In this document: in pieces, positions 9,127 to 18,537 of the stretch
How the letters are laid out: every line of letters starts with the position of its first letter
Position numbering within the stretch: position 1 is the stretch's first letter
Source of the DNA: an uncultured Sphingomonadaceae bacterium
GTDB lineage: Bacteria; Pseudomonadota; Alphaproteobacteria; Sphingomonadales; Sphingomonadaceae
Direction of reading: 5' to 3'
DNA: 64,000 nt
Assembly: GCA_947493215.1 (NCBI GenBank)
Contig: CANLQE010000001.1
Span: forward strand, 2,481,404-2,545,403
Position numbers and translations under genes: made by a program
Notes under the pieces: model-generated
Told to the model about the DNA's origin: nothing
What the model saw: the letters and a program-made list of their open reading frames with translations, nothing else
Database searches by the model: none

Positions 9127-10440
9127 ATGAAACATCTGAGTAAGCTTGTTGCCGGCAGCTTGGCAGCCATCTTGGCAACTGTTCCAGCGGCGGCGCAAGA
9201 AATTGTAGATCCTGCTGCAGATGTTGCCAATAGCGGGGACACCGCCTGGGTCTTGACGTCAACTGCGCTAGTGCTTCTGATGACCCTCCCCGGGCTGGCA
9301 TTATTTTATGGCGGCTTAGTGCGGTCGAAAAATTTCCTGTCTGTACTCGTACAGTGCATGGCTATCGCCGGGATCGCGTCCGTTTTGTGGGTCGTGGTCG
9401 GTTATACTTTGGCTTTTGGCCAAGTAACCAACGGCGTTTTAGGTAATGGTATCAACTGGATGTTTGGTAATCTTGGCAATGTACGTGAAGGAACCGCCAT
9501 TCCTGAATCCGCCTTTGCAATGTTCCAGATGACTTTTGCGGTCATCACCCCAGCGCTGATGGTTGGCGCCTGGGTCGATCGGGCTCGCTTTGGCTGGGTC
9601 GTCGCTTTTTGCTCACTCTGGCTGCTCGTTGTTTATGCGCCGGTAACCCATTGGGTTTGGGGCGGTGGCTGGCTTTCGGGGCTAGGCGTTCTCGACTTTG
9701 CTGGCGGCATTGTTGTGCATACGACCGCAGGCGTATCTGCGCTGGTTGTTGCCATCATGATGGGCAAACGTATTGGCTGGCCCAAGACGCTGATGTTGCC
9801 GCATAGTCCTGCTTTAACGGTCGCTGGTGCTGGATTGCTCTGGGTTGGTTGGTTCGGCTTTAACGGCGGTTCAGCTTTAACGGCAACCGACGACGCTTCG
9901 TCGGCAATCATCAACACCCATGTCGCAGCCTCTACGGCAGCGCTCGTCTGGATATTGATCGAACGGATCAAGGTTGGCAAATCGACCGCCGTCGGTGTTG
10001 CAACCGGTGCTATTGCTGGCCTTGCAACCATTACACCGGCAGCTGGTTTTGTCGGTCCTGGCGCATCCATCGTTATTGGCGCTGCCGCTGGTTTTGTGTG
10101 CTTCTTTGCCGTCGGACTAGTCAAAAATAGCTTCAAGATCGACGACAGCCTCGATGTTTTCGCGGTTCACGGTGTCGGCGGTATGTTGGGCTCGCTTCTG
10201 CTGGCGCTTTTCATCAGCGAAGGTCTAGGCGGTGTTGGCTATGCCGATGACATGGCCTTTGGTAGCCAGTTCGTCGCGCAACTTATCGGCGTTAGCGTTG
10301 TTGCTATCTGGTCCGCGGTCGCCACGGCGATCCTCGGCTATGGCATCAGCTTCATTCTGCCCATGCGGGTTAATGAAGACGACGAACGCGATGGCCTGGA
10401 CATTGCCAGCCATGGCGAACGCGCGTGGGATCTGGATTAA
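9127..10440 (+). CDS. amt: Ammonium transporter (Amt family)
   Basis: Inner-membrane ammonium channel, 437 residues. A cleavable N-terminal leader ends PAAAQE and is followed by about 11 membrane helices. Hallmarks are PGLALFYGGLVRSKN, the pore segment FAMFQMTFAVITPAL, and the two pore histidines in GGIVVHTTAGVSALV and FAVHGVGGMLGS. The ATG at 9127 is chosen because GGGGGA precedes it and it opens the signal peptide. No PII gene (glnK) is adjacent, which is unusual because amt is often paired with it; regulation probably involves a glnB/glnK elsewhere. Confidence 0.95.
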   Translation: MKHLSKLVAGSLAAILATVPAAAQEIVDPAADVANSGDTAWVLTSTALVLLMTLPGLALFYGGLVRSKNFLSVLVQCMAIAGIASVLWVVVGYTLAFGQVTNGVLGNGINWMFGNLGNVREGTAIPESAFAMFQMTFAVITPALMVGAWVDRARFGWVVAFCSLWLLVVYAPVTHWVWGGGWLSGLGVLDFAGGIVVHTTAGVSALVVAIMMGKRIGWPKTLMLPHSPALTVAGAGLLWVGWFGFNGGSALTATDDASSAIINTHVAASTAALVWILIERIKVGKSTAVGVATGAIAGLATITPAAGFVGPGASIVIGAAAGFVCFFAVGLVKNSFKIDDSLDVFAVHGVGGMLGSLLLALFISEGLGGVGYADDMAFGSQFVAQLIGVSVVAIWSAVATAILGYGISFILPMRVNEDDERDGLDIASHGERAWDLD

Positions 10441-10449
10441 AAATCTGTC

Positions 10450-10809
10450 CTAACTAGGTAGAAATGCCTTCCAGCCGACATAAGCCAAAAATGGAAGACC
10501 TATCAGGTCGGCTATAGCAATGGCTCGGAGGGAAATCGGCTGACCATGAATGGCGTAAATTGCCAAAAAACTGACCATCGACACAGCTGTCATGACGAAG
10601 GCCAGTTTACGAGAGCTAGGATCTACGGCGGCCCAGGTGCAAGCGATTACCACCAGTCCGAACAAGGCTGCGCGATGTTGCAACAAGGCGAAATCCGCGT
10701 CATCACCCGCGACGCCATATAGACGCGTAATGAGTGACGGCATGAAAAATGCAACGAAGGGCGGCAGATGGATCAGGCCCAGAATAAACCAAAAGCCCCG
10801 TTCCACCAT
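10450..10809 (-). CDS. Small integral membrane protein
   Basis: A 119-residue protein with four predicted membrane helices (near residues 5-25, 45-62, 70-88 and 95-115), starting MVERGFWFILG. I do not recognise a named family. It is convergent with the ammonium transporter gene (9 nt apart) and downstream of a GNAT gene on the same strand (17 nt gap), so the two are probably cotranscribed. Confidence 0.75.
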   Translation of the reverse strand: MVERGFWFILGLIHLPPFVAFFMPSLITRLYGVAGDDADFALLQHRAALFGLVVIACTWAAVDPSSRKLAFVMTAVSMVSFLAIYAIHGQPISLRAIAIADLIGLPFLAYVGWKAFLPS

Positions 10810-10826
10810 TTTACGACTCCTGATTG

Positions 10827-11282
10827 CTATAGTTGCAGATGTAAAAACTGATTAAATGCGCTGGCCTTATAACAACCAAAAGCGGGGCCATTTTCGAAAC
10901 CGCGTTTACGATAGAGATGCAGCGCTGGTTCAAACTCGTCCCCTGACCCTGTTTCAAGGCTTAGGCGTTTATATCCTCGACGTCTTGCTTCATCAATTAT
11001 GTGGTTGAGAATTGACATCCCGACACCTTTTCTCACGTGCTTTGAGTCGGTGCGCATTGATTTGATTTCTCCGGCCGTATCGGAAAGCTCTTTCAGCGCC
11101 CCGATACCCATTAATATGTCGCCATCCCAGGCGGTCCATACAGAGACATCGGGCGTCTTAAGGCCAGATAGATCGAGAGCATAGACGCTGCCGGGCGGAG
11201 AATTGCTTTGCATACCCAAGAGATGCACAGCGAGCAGATCCTGCACTGCCTGCCCCGCCAAATTATCCGGCCGGATTTCCAT
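10827..11282 (-). CDS. GNAT family N-acetyltransferase
   Basis: A 151-residue acetyl-CoA-dependent transferase. The acetyl-CoA pyrophosphate loop is seen as SKHVRKGVGMSILNHIIDEA (R/Q-x-x-G-x-G type), followed by the C-terminal LSLETGSGDEFEPALHLYRKRGF strand-helix that closes the fold. The best resemblance is to small PhnO/YjgM-like acetyltransferases, but the acceptor is unknown. The ATG at 11282 directly follows a TTG. Confidence 0.85.
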   Translation of the reverse strand: MEIRPDNLAGQAVQDLLAVHLLGMQSNSPPGSVYALDLSGLKTPDVSVWTAWDGDILMGIGALKELSDTAGEIKSMRTDSKHVRKGVGMSILNHIIDEARRRGYKRLSLETGSGDEFEPALHLYRKRGFENGPAFGCYKASAFNQFLHLQL

Positions 11283-11461
11283 CAATCTCGTTCTTTCCTA
11301 GAATGCTGGAAAACAATATATAATAGCCGGACTCTTTAATAGTCTAAACCAACTCTTTCATATTGTTAGGCCGTGAATTTTGCAGGAAATATTGCGCCCT
11401 TATCCAAGAAGATGAGGCGTAACGAGTTTGAACTTGGGAAAGCGATTAACCGCCGCCAGAC

Positions 11462-11791
11462 TCAAGAAGCCAGCGTCAACGTCCGCAAAATTTCGGTGTC
11501 CAGTGCATCGGCAAAGCGGCATCCGGCCTGTTTTGTCTTTTGCCATACCAAGGTGGCTTTCATCGGCGCATGCGTGTTCACGGTGACGGTTACCTTCTCG
11601 CCTTCCTTGAACACAGCATCAGCCTCAAAACGGCATCCGTAGATCGATATATCCAGCAAGGTCGCAGCAATTGACAAGTTGCCTTTGCGTTTCAGCGACG
11701 CGCTGGAAACTGTCACTTCATGACGCGGCACAGAGCGCCTATTCAATGCTGCTGGCTCAACTTTACGGTATCTTGTCGACTTTAACGCCAC
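11462..11791 (-). CDS. PilZ domain protein (putative c-di-GMP binder)
   Basis: A 109-residue single-domain protein. It carries the PilZ signature: an N-terminal RRSVPRHEV (RxxxR-like) and DISIYGCRF (D/NxSxxG), then a short beta-barrel ending at VWQKTKQAGCRF. PilZ domains bind cyclic di-GMP, and stand-alone copies control motility or polysaccharide. No obvious partner is nearby, and the 176 bp upstream, before the GNAT gene, show nothing notable. Confidence 0.82.
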   Translation of the reverse strand: MALKSTRYRKVEPAALNRRSVPRHEVTVSSASLKRKGNLSIAATLLDISIYGCRFEADAVFKEGEKVTVTVNTHAPMKATLVWQKTKQAGCRFADALDTEILRTLTLAS

Positions 11792-11875
11792 GCCTACCCT
11801 CCTGCTTTATCCACCCACCTGTATCGACACGTAAACGGAAAAAGGTATCAAAAGGTTAACGGCGCTAAAGCATGT

Positions 11876-13279
11876 CTATTCCCCGGTCAGAATACGATCG
11901 ACCAATTGCTTGACCGTCGGCACAAAACCATTGGAATAAAACGGATCTTTACCGAAATTATAGGCACCATGTCCGGCAAACATTAAATGCTCTTCGATCG
12001 GTGATCCGTGAACAATTTCCTGCAGAGACTTTTGAATGCAAAAGCTGCGCGGGTCTGCCAGCCGACCGGTGCTGAAATTATCATGATCTTTCCAAGCCGA
12101 GAAACCACAATGCGATAGGCACCCCATGCAATCCGCCTGATCTTTGCGGATCATCTTGGCTTCATCGGGCGTCGTGAATACGATGGTGTTATCCGGCGTC
12201 TTAAGCGCCATCGTGAAACCAAGGCCGTCCCATTCGCGCGCCCGCAACAGATCGTTGCGGGTAACCCAGAAATTTTTACCCTTCACGCCAACATCCAGTT
12301 GATGCGTATGCTCTCCCGCTTTTTCCCTCGAATAGGGAATCTGGCGTTCTGAGCGCGCTTCCAGACTGCGCAAAAATTCATTGCGCACAGCTGACGAATA
12401 AAATCCGGTGGGCGAGAATTTGTGCAGCAGCACGTCGCCTTCCTTGATCTTGATGAGCTCGTTCTTCCAGCTATCCGGGATCGGGCTTTCCTGAGTCAAA
12501 AGCGGCCGCGTACCGAATTGAAAGGCAATCTGCCCCAATTCATCATTGTCTATCCAGTCGTTCCAATCTTTAAGCGCCCATACGCCGCCGGCCATGATGA
12601 TCGGCACATTATCGGCTATACCCTCGCCACGCATAACATCACGCAGCGCCTTGACGCGTGGATAAGGGTCTTCCGGTTTCCGGGGATCTTCCGCATTGCT
12701 AAGGCCGTTATGTCCGCCCGCTAGCCATGGATCTTCATAGACCACCGCGCCCATCAGATCAGAAACTTTATGATAGGCCCGCTTCCACAAGGCGCGAAAC
12801 GCCCGGGCGGAACTGATAATTGGCAGATAGTTTACATTATATTGCTGGGCAATCTCGGAGAGTTTGTAGGGCATGCCAGCACCACATGTGACGCCAGCCA
12901 CCATGCCTTTGGTCTGTTCTAGCACACCGTGGAGCACTTGCTGAGCGCCACCCATTTCCCACAATACGTTAATGTTGACCGCACCCTTGCCATTGGACAT
13001 CTCAAAGGCCTTTGTCACCTGGGCAACAGCGCCGTCGATCGCATATTTGACAAGTTCTTCATGCCGGGCACCACGGGTTTTGCCATGGTAGATTTGCGGG
13101 ACCACATTGCCATCTGCATCATAGCTGTCTGCGTTGACAGCAGAAACAGTTCCGATACCGCCAGCCGCAGCCCAGGCACCGGAACTGGCATGATTGGTTG
13201 CAGCAACCCCTTTGCCACCCTCAATCAACGGCCATACTTCACGGCCGTTATACTGGATAGGCTTGACCCCTTTAAACAA
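11876..13279 (-). CDS. NAD(P)H-dependent flavin oxidoreductase (nitronate monooxygenase-like)
   Basis: A 467-residue protein of the FMN-dependent TIM-barrel oxidoreductase group that includes nitronate monooxygenase. The N-terminal half has GGKGVAATNHASSGAWAAAGGIGTVSAV and VTCGAGMPYKLSEI, and the flavin phosphate site is represented by IIMAGGVWALKDWNDW. It is longer than the classic 320-380-residue enzymes because of a C-terminal extension with Cys residues (CMGCLSHCGF, C at about 402/405/409). That Cys group is worth noting as a possible metal or cluster site. The substrate is not known. Confidence 0.82.
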   Translation of the reverse strand: MFKGVKPIQYNGREVWPLIEGGKGVAATNHASSGAWAAAGGIGTVSAVNADSYDADGNVVPQIYHGKTRGARHEELVKYAIDGAVAQVTKAFEMSNGKGAVNINVLWEMGGAQQVLHGVLEQTKGMVAGVTCGAGMPYKLSEIAQQYNVNYLPIISSARAFRALWKRAYHKVSDLMGAVVYEDPWLAGGHNGLSNAEDPRKPEDPYPRVKALRDVMRGEGIADNVPIIMAGGVWALKDWNDWIDNDELGQIAFQFGTRPLLTQESPIPDSWKNELIKIKEGDVLLHKFSPTGFYSSAVRNEFLRSLEARSERQIPYSREKAGEHTHQLDVGVKGKNFWVTRNDLLRAREWDGLGFTMALKTPDNTIVFTTPDEAKMIRKDQADCMGCLSHCGFSAWKDHDNFSTGRLADPRSFCIQKSLQEIVHGSPIEEHLMFAGHGAYNFGKDPFYSNGFVPTVKQLVDRILTGE

Positions 13280-13379
13280 TATACTCTCCTATTTACCCCA
13301 TGCCCACCTTATAGACACCGCACCCCAAAATGTGCGAAAAAAACAACCAAATTCTCAAACTATTTTCAATTATCTAGTC

Positions 13380-14516
13380 CTAAGCAAAACCCGGTCGCCC
13401 GAGCGCATGGCCATAGAGCAGCGCGTAGCGCGCCAACATCTTGCTTTCATTATATTCTGCTTGCGCCTTCATCCGGTTTTGCGCGCCAATATCCTGCCGT
13501 AACTGTTCATGTTGGACCAGCGTCGTCAGCGCTCCAGCCAATTGGTTTTCGTCATCCACTGGCTTGATAAAACCCTGATTGGCCTGACATACCATGGATT
13601 TGACGTCCCCGACATCGGTTGCGGCAACCGGCAGGCCCGCCGCCATCGCTTCGATAAGAGATATCGGAAATTGTTCACTATCCGACGACAATGCAAAAAT
13701 GTCGAACAATCCCACATAACGCGCGGGGTCTGCCAGAAACCCTGGCATTAAAAGGCGATCAGCCATGCCGCAGCGTTGCGCTTCAGCTAGGATCACTTCT
13801 TTTTCAGACCCTTCACCGACAATCACCAAACGGACATTGTCTCCAGCTGCGGCACAGGCCCGCACCAATCTCGGCAAATTTTTAATTGCCCGCAGACCAG
13901 CTAATGTTCCAACAACGACTTCGCCTTTTCCTTTTTTGAAACCTGGCAGCGCGCCGCGTTGTGGCTTTTTGTCAAAATGCTTCACGTCTATGCCGTTGGG
14001 GATGCGATGCACTTTTTCTTCAGGCTGTTTCCAGACTGACTGCGCAATATTTTGCAAACGATCGGACGGGACCACAAGAGCCTGACTGCCTCCCAGCGCG
14101 AATTTGCGGAACAGATTACGCTTCCAATTCAGCTTCTTGCGCTCGTCTTCGTTGAAACCATCTTCATGATGGATCAGCGGCGGCAGCCCTTCAACACGAG
14201 CGAATAACGTGCGGGCCATCACCCCATCCATCGATCCCCAATTATAGGACAAGATCAAATCAAATTGCCGATAATAATCAACCAATTCCCGATAGCGTTT
14301 CAACGACGGTTTGCCTGCCAGAGCCGGCGCATCTTTGGGAAAGTTAACCCTGACCTTGCTATCAATCGCATCGCGCGCCGACAGGCTATCGGTTTCTGCC
14401 GACAAGACTGTATGTTCGGCTTGCTTGCCGAAATGATTCATCAACCGCACCGCGCGCGCTTCCTTGCCGCCAAGATTGAACGTGCTGTGCAAATGCAAAA
14501 TTCGGGAAGTTTTCAT
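13380..14516 (-). CDS. Glycosyltransferase, GT4 family
   Basis: A 378-residue GT-B glycosyltransferase. N-terminal LHLHSTFNLGGKEARAVRL is the acceptor-side fold, and the C-terminal half has the donor site GEGSEKEVILAEAQR...MPGF and the retaining EQFPISLIEAMAAGLPVAATDVGD (E-x7-E). These enzymes add sugars to glycolipids or exopolysaccharides. It is flanked by a flavin oxidoreductase gene and an alpha/beta hydrolase gene rather than a polysaccharide cluster, so its pathway is unclear. Confidence 0.88.
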   Translation of the reverse strand: MKTSRILHLHSTFNLGGKEARAVRLMNHFGKQAEHTVLSAETDSLSARDAIDSKVRVNFPKDAPALAGKPSLKRYRELVDYYRQFDLILSYNWGSMDGVMARTLFARVEGLPPLIHHEDGFNEDERKKLNWKRNLFRKFALGGSQALVVPSDRLQNIAQSVWKQPEEKVHRIPNGIDVKHFDKKPQRGALPGFKKGKGEVVVGTLAGLRAIKNLPRLVRACAAAGDNVRLVIVGEGSEKEVILAEAQRCGMADRLLMPGFLADPARYVGLFDIFALSSDSEQFPISLIEAMAAGLPVAATDVGDVKSMVCQANQGFIKPVDDENQLAGALTTLVQHEQLRQDIGAQNRMKAQAEYNESKMLARYALLYGHALGRPGFA

Positions 14517-14550
14517 TGGGTATGTCGGCTATCGCTAATGTCGGAAAAAA

Positions 14551-15414
14551 TCAATCGATCCGTTGAAGCAACGCAGCAATTGCGTCAAGCGATGCGGGCT
14601 CCTCCAAAGTAGGCGCATGGCCAACGCGCGGGATCGTGACCAATTCCGCATCTTTCAATTTACTCGCCATCTTCCGGGCAGTCGCCGCGCTAAACAAGTC
14701 GGACAACGCACCCCGCAAGATCAGTGTCGGTACATCTTGAAGGTATCCTAGGGCCCGCCACAATGCATCCTCACCGCCACCCTTACTTTCAAAAGGTTCC
14801 GATATCTTCATATCGTAATCCAATTTTATTCGACCAGAGCTGTTCATCCGATAGAGTTTCTTGGCAAAGGCTATCCAATCTTTCAGACTATAGTCTGGAA
14901 AAATATCAGCACTTTCGCCCGCAATGTCCCGTGCCGTATGAGCCCAAGTATCAAAGCTACGACCCTGCCCAACATATTCGGCAATTCGGTTCAAGCCCCT
15001 TTGATCGATCTCGGGGCCGATATCGTTCAGCAAAACGCCGGCAACCCGCCTGGGGTGCTGGCTCGCCATAACCATGGTGACGATGCCCCCTAACGAAGTT
15101 CCGAAAAACACTGCTTTGGGCAATCCGATCTCATCCATCAGTTTGACGATATCGGTGACATAGGTTTTAGGGTGATAGCTAGCGCTATCCTTTGCATATT
15201 CGCTGTCACCGCGACCGCGAAGGTTGACCATCACGATGCGACGTTTTCCGTCTAGCCAATTCCCAAGATGCGCAAAATCCCGGACATTTCGCGTCAGCCC
15301 AGGCACACAAATAATCGGCATCTTAGCCGCGTCGCCCGGATAGTCCCGATAATGCAATTTCAATCCATCATCGGATTCCCAATAACGGTCTTCATAACTT
15401 TGCTGGTCAGTCAT
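14551..15414 (-). CDS. Alpha/beta hydrolase
   Basis: A 287-residue alpha/beta hydrolase. The oxyanion region is CVPGLTRNVRDF, the nucleophile elbow is FFGTSLGGIV (Ser about residue 99), and the catalytic His lies in IPRVGHAPTLEEP near the end. The ATG at 15414 is used; an in-frame GTG at 15444 has the better-placed AGGGG and cannot be excluded, which would add ten residues. The substrate is unknown. It ends 34 nt before the start of the glycosyltransferase gene on the same strand, so they may be cotranscribed. Confidence 0.88.
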   Translation of the reverse strand: MTDQQSYEDRYWESDDGLKLHYRDYPGDAAKMPIICVPGLTRNVRDFAHLGNWLDGKRRIVMVNLRGRGDSEYAKDSASYHPKTYVTDIVKLMDEIGLPKAVFFGTSLGGIVTMVMASQHPRRVAGVLLNDIGPEIDQRGLNRIAEYVGQGRSFDTWAHTARDIAGESADIFPDYSLKDWIAFAKKLYRMNSSGRIKLDYDMKISEPFESKGGGEDALWRALGYLQDVPTLILRGALSDLFSAATARKMASKLKDAELVTIPRVGHAPTLEEPASLDAIAALLQRID

Positions 15415-15479
15415 ATAATTTGTGCGTCCCCCCGCGGTTCTCACTTGCCGCGCCCCCTATTAATCCCCACTATTGAGCA

Positions 15480-16880
15480 ATGCCTTATAAACCGCAAGCT
15501 GAACCCGCGAAAGCGCCCTATCGCCCTGATGTCAGGATAACCCAACTGGGCGAGAAAATTGGCGACCCAGTTCAAGCCGCTGAATTTCCAAGCCATATAT
15601 TGCGGTTCCGTAATGATCGTTGGGATCAGACCGTTGGTCTTTCAGACATGAACGAAGAGGAATGGATCAATCATTTTGGGCGGTTTCAGACGCTTTCCGA
15701 TAACTTGAACCCGCCTCTGGCCTTGCGTTACCACGGCCATCAGTTCCGTAACTATAATCCTGATATTGGGGACGGTCGCGGGTTTCTATTTGCACAAATG
15801 CGCGATCATGAGGACCGGCTGATGGACCTTGCGACCAAAGGGTCCGGTACAACACCGTGGAGCCGTTCTGGTGACGGCAAGTTGACATTGAAGGGCGGCG
15901 TCCGCGAAATATTGGCGACCGAAATGCTGGAAGCATTGGGTGTCGAAACATCTAAAACATTCTCGTTGGTGGAAACCGGAGAGGACCTTCATCGCGGTGA
16001 TGAGCCCTCCCCCACACGATCGGCAGTCATGACGCGGCTTAGCCATAGTCATATTCGTTTCGGCACATTTCAAAGGATTGCCGTCGAGCAGAATGAAGGT
16101 CTGATGCACGCGCTGGTGGATTATTGCCTCGCCCATTTCTATGGCGGCGCAAAAACCGACAACCCGGCGGTAGAACTATTCCAACATGTCGCTGCCAAAG
16201 CCGCGCAATTGGCGGCGAGCTACATGACGGCTGGTTTTGTCCACGGCGTTCTCAATACAGACAACATCAATATTACCGGGGAAAGTTTCGACTACGGTCC
16301 ATGGCGCTTCACACCTTATTGGGAGCCGGGCTTCACCGCCGCCTATTTTGATCAAGAAGGACTTTATTGCTTTGCCCGGCAGCCAGAGGCCTTGCATTGG
16401 AATCTCGCACAATTGGCAAGCGCGCTACGCCTGATCTGTGACAGCGACCCGTTGGTGGCAACATTGGAAGGCTTTCCAAAATCCTATGGCGAAGCGTTCA
16501 CGCAGCATTTCTGCTGGCGCCTAGGCGTCGAAAGCGAAGGCTTTGATAAAGACAAACCACTCGTTGTCGCCGCAGAACAGGCGCTGGCTGAGAAAACCTT
16601 GACCATTGACCAGTTCTTCTTTGATTGGGGGCAGGATTCCACGCCCTCGACCAAGGGTTATGAAACAGAAAAATTTGCGCTTTTTCAGCAGGAAATGACG
16701 AAACGCAAACGCGCACGATCATCAGATCATGCATATTGGCAATTGGATACACCTTGCTCCATGCATATTGAAGAAGTTGAAGCAATTTGGGATGCGATTG
16801 ATAAGAATGACGATTGGCAACCGTTAACCAGAAAAGTTGAAGCAATCCGGAATATGGGTCAGGCACTAAGGTGCCTATGA
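15480..16880 (+). CDS. selO: SelO/YdiU-family protein adenylyltransferase
   Basis: A 466-residue pseudokinase-fold protein; characterised SelO homologues transfer AMP to protein hydroxyls under oxidative stress. Family blocks seen are LRYHGHQFRNYNPDIGDGRGFLFAQ, DLATKGSGTTPWSRSGDGKLTLKGGVREILATEM, and GFVHGVLNTDNINITGESFDYGPWRF. The usual GHQFG is GHQFR here. Bacterial YdiU is typically about 480 residues and often ends with a redox Cys motif; this one ends NMGQALRCL, so the C-terminus is short. Single gene divergent from the hydrolase. Confidence 0.88.
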   Translation: MPYKPQAEPAKAPYRPDVRITQLGEKIGDPVQAAEFPSHILRFRNDRWDQTVGLSDMNEEEWINHFGRFQTLSDNLNPPLALRYHGHQFRNYNPDIGDGRGFLFAQMRDHEDRLMDLATKGSGTTPWSRSGDGKLTLKGGVREILATEMLEALGVETSKTFSLVETGEDLHRGDEPSPTRSAVMTRLSHSHIRFGTFQRIAVEQNEGLMHALVDYCLAHFYGGAKTDNPAVELFQHVAAKAAQLAASYMTAGFVHGVLNTDNINITGESFDYGPWRFTPYWEPGFTAAYFDQEGLYCFARQPEALHWNLAQLASALRLICDSDPLVATLEGFPKSYGEAFTQHFCWRLGVESEGFDKDKPLVVAAEQALAEKTLTIDQFFFDWGQDSTPSTKGYETEKFALFQQEMTKRKRARSSDHAYWQLDTPCSMHIEEVEAIWDAIDKNDDWQPLTRKVEAIRNMGQALRCL

Positions 16881-17019
16881 TGAAGCGCGATGTTTTTAGG
16901 ACGGCGGCAACACGCAGAAAGCAATAGCTACTAGATTTTTAAACTGTATCAGCTAGTTGAATATCACACAGGGGAAGCGACACTCCGCTTGTTTGTTTGA
17001 ATATAGTATCGGAACAATT

Positions 17020-18471
17020 GTGACTGAACTTACATCAATAGAACCAGCCACCGGCGCAATTTTGTGGAAAGGTCAGAGCGGCGACCCCGATGCAGCGGTC
17101 GCAAAAGCCAGGACCGCTTGGCCGACCTGGGCGGCGCTGCCGGTTACAAAACGGATTGAAGCCGTACGCCGTTATGCAAACCGTATTCGCGGACAAGCGG
17201 AAGAACTGGCGGAGCTTATCTCCCGCGAAACCGGAAAACCCATCTGGGAGTCCAGAACCGAGGTAGAGTCGGTCATCAAAAAGATCGATATCTCGGTCAC
17301 GGCCTATGCCGATCGCACACCCCAACGCCAGCTATCCAGCCCTGCCAACATGCGCGCAGCCCTGAGGCACAAGCCGCATGGTGTCTTGGCGGTTCTAGGC
17401 CCCTATAATTTCCCTGCGCATCTGCCCAATGGCCATATTATTCCAGCCTTGATCGCCGGCAACACAGTCGTCTTCAAACCATCCGAGAAAACCCCTGCCG
17501 TCGGACAATATTTGTTCGATGCTTTTGAAAAAGCGGGTCTGCCAAGCGGTGTCGTCAACATAGTACAAGGTGGACCCGATGTCGGAAAAACATTGACCGC
17601 CAACGACGATATCGATGGTCTTTTGTTTACTGGCTCCGCGCAAACCGGTGTTGCACTTAACCGACAATTTGCCAATCGACCGAATAAAATTCTCGCGCTG
17701 GAAATGGGCGGAAATAATCCGATCATTGTTTGGGACACGGACGATATTCACAGTGCCGCGGTATTGGTTGTGCAATCCGCTTTCCTGTCCGCGGGGCAAC
17801 GCTGCTCGGCGGCAAGCCGCATGATCGTCAAAGACGAACTCTATGATCGCGTGGTCAAAGAAGTGAAGCGAATTGCAGATCGCTTGATAATCGATGAACC
17901 ATTCAGCAAGCCTGCACCTTTTATGGGTCCAGTGATCGACAATGATGTGGCTGATGGCCTGACTGAGAGCTTCTTGACGTTGATGAGCCATGGCGGCCGC
18001 CCAATCAAACATATGGCGCGCCCCGTCGATGATCGCCCGTTCCTGACCCCCGGAATCATAGATGTTACGGCTATGGAAGAGCGATTGGACATCGAGCTAT
18101 TTGGTCCAATATTACAGGTTATCCGCGTCGCTGATTTCGAACAAGCCATCGCGGAAGCCAATAATACGCGGTACGGTTTGTCCGCGGCACTCATTGGCGG
18201 AACCGCAACCCAATATGATCAATTCTGGTCCAATAGCCGGGCCGGAATCGTTAACTGGAACAAGATGACCGTTGGAGCCTCCTCAGAAGCCCCCTTTGGC
18301 GGCATTGGTTTATCGGGTAATCATCGCGCCAGCGCCTATTATGCGGCTGATTATTGCGCTTACCCGGTTGTCTCCATGGAAGCTGAACAAACGCGTGCCT
18401 CCATTGGTATTGGCCTGAAAGATGAAGATAAGGCCAAAGCCGAAGCGGCGACACCTTTATCCAGTCAATAG
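17020..18471 (+). CDS. astD: Aldehyde dehydrogenase, succinylglutamate-semialdehyde dehydrogenase-like
   Basis: NAD-dependent aldehyde dehydrogenase of 483 residues from a GTG start. The catalytic Glu is in ALEMGGNNP and the Cys in FLSAGQRCSAASR; the substrate-side LGPYNFPAHLPNGHIIPAL matches AstD of the arginine succinyltransferase pathway. An upstream TTG would extend it by 21 residues of poor quality; the GTG gives the usual AstD length. The other ast genes (astA, astB, astC, astE) are not in the window, so arginine catabolism is inferred only from similarity. Confidence 0.85.
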   Translation: MTELTSIEPATGAILWKGQSGDPDAAVAKARTAWPTWAALPVTKRIEAVRRYANRIRGQAEELAELISRETGKPIWESRTEVESVIKKIDISVTAYADRTPQRQLSSPANMRAALRHKPHGVLAVLGPYNFPAHLPNGHIIPALIAGNTVVFKPSEKTPAVGQYLFDAFEKAGLPSGVVNIVQGGPDVGKTLTANDDIDGLLFTGSAQTGVALNRQFANRPNKILALEMGGNNPIIVWDTDDIHSAAVLVVQSAFLSAGQRCSAASRMIVKDELYDRVVKEVKRIADRLIIDEPFSKPAPFMGPVIDNDVADGLTESFLTLMSHGGRPIKHMARPVDDRPFLTPGIIDVTAMEERLDIELFGPILQVIRVADFEQAIAEANNTRYGLSAALIGGTATQYDQFWSNSRAGIVNWNKMTVGASSEAPFGGIGLSGNHRASAYYAADYCAYPVVSMEAEQTRASIGIGLKDEDKAKAEAATPLSSQ

Positions 18472-18537
18472 TATAACTTAGGTCGCTAAAAAAACTTCTG
18501 CTTTGATAATCCCGGTTTCCCGGCGCATATCAATCTC

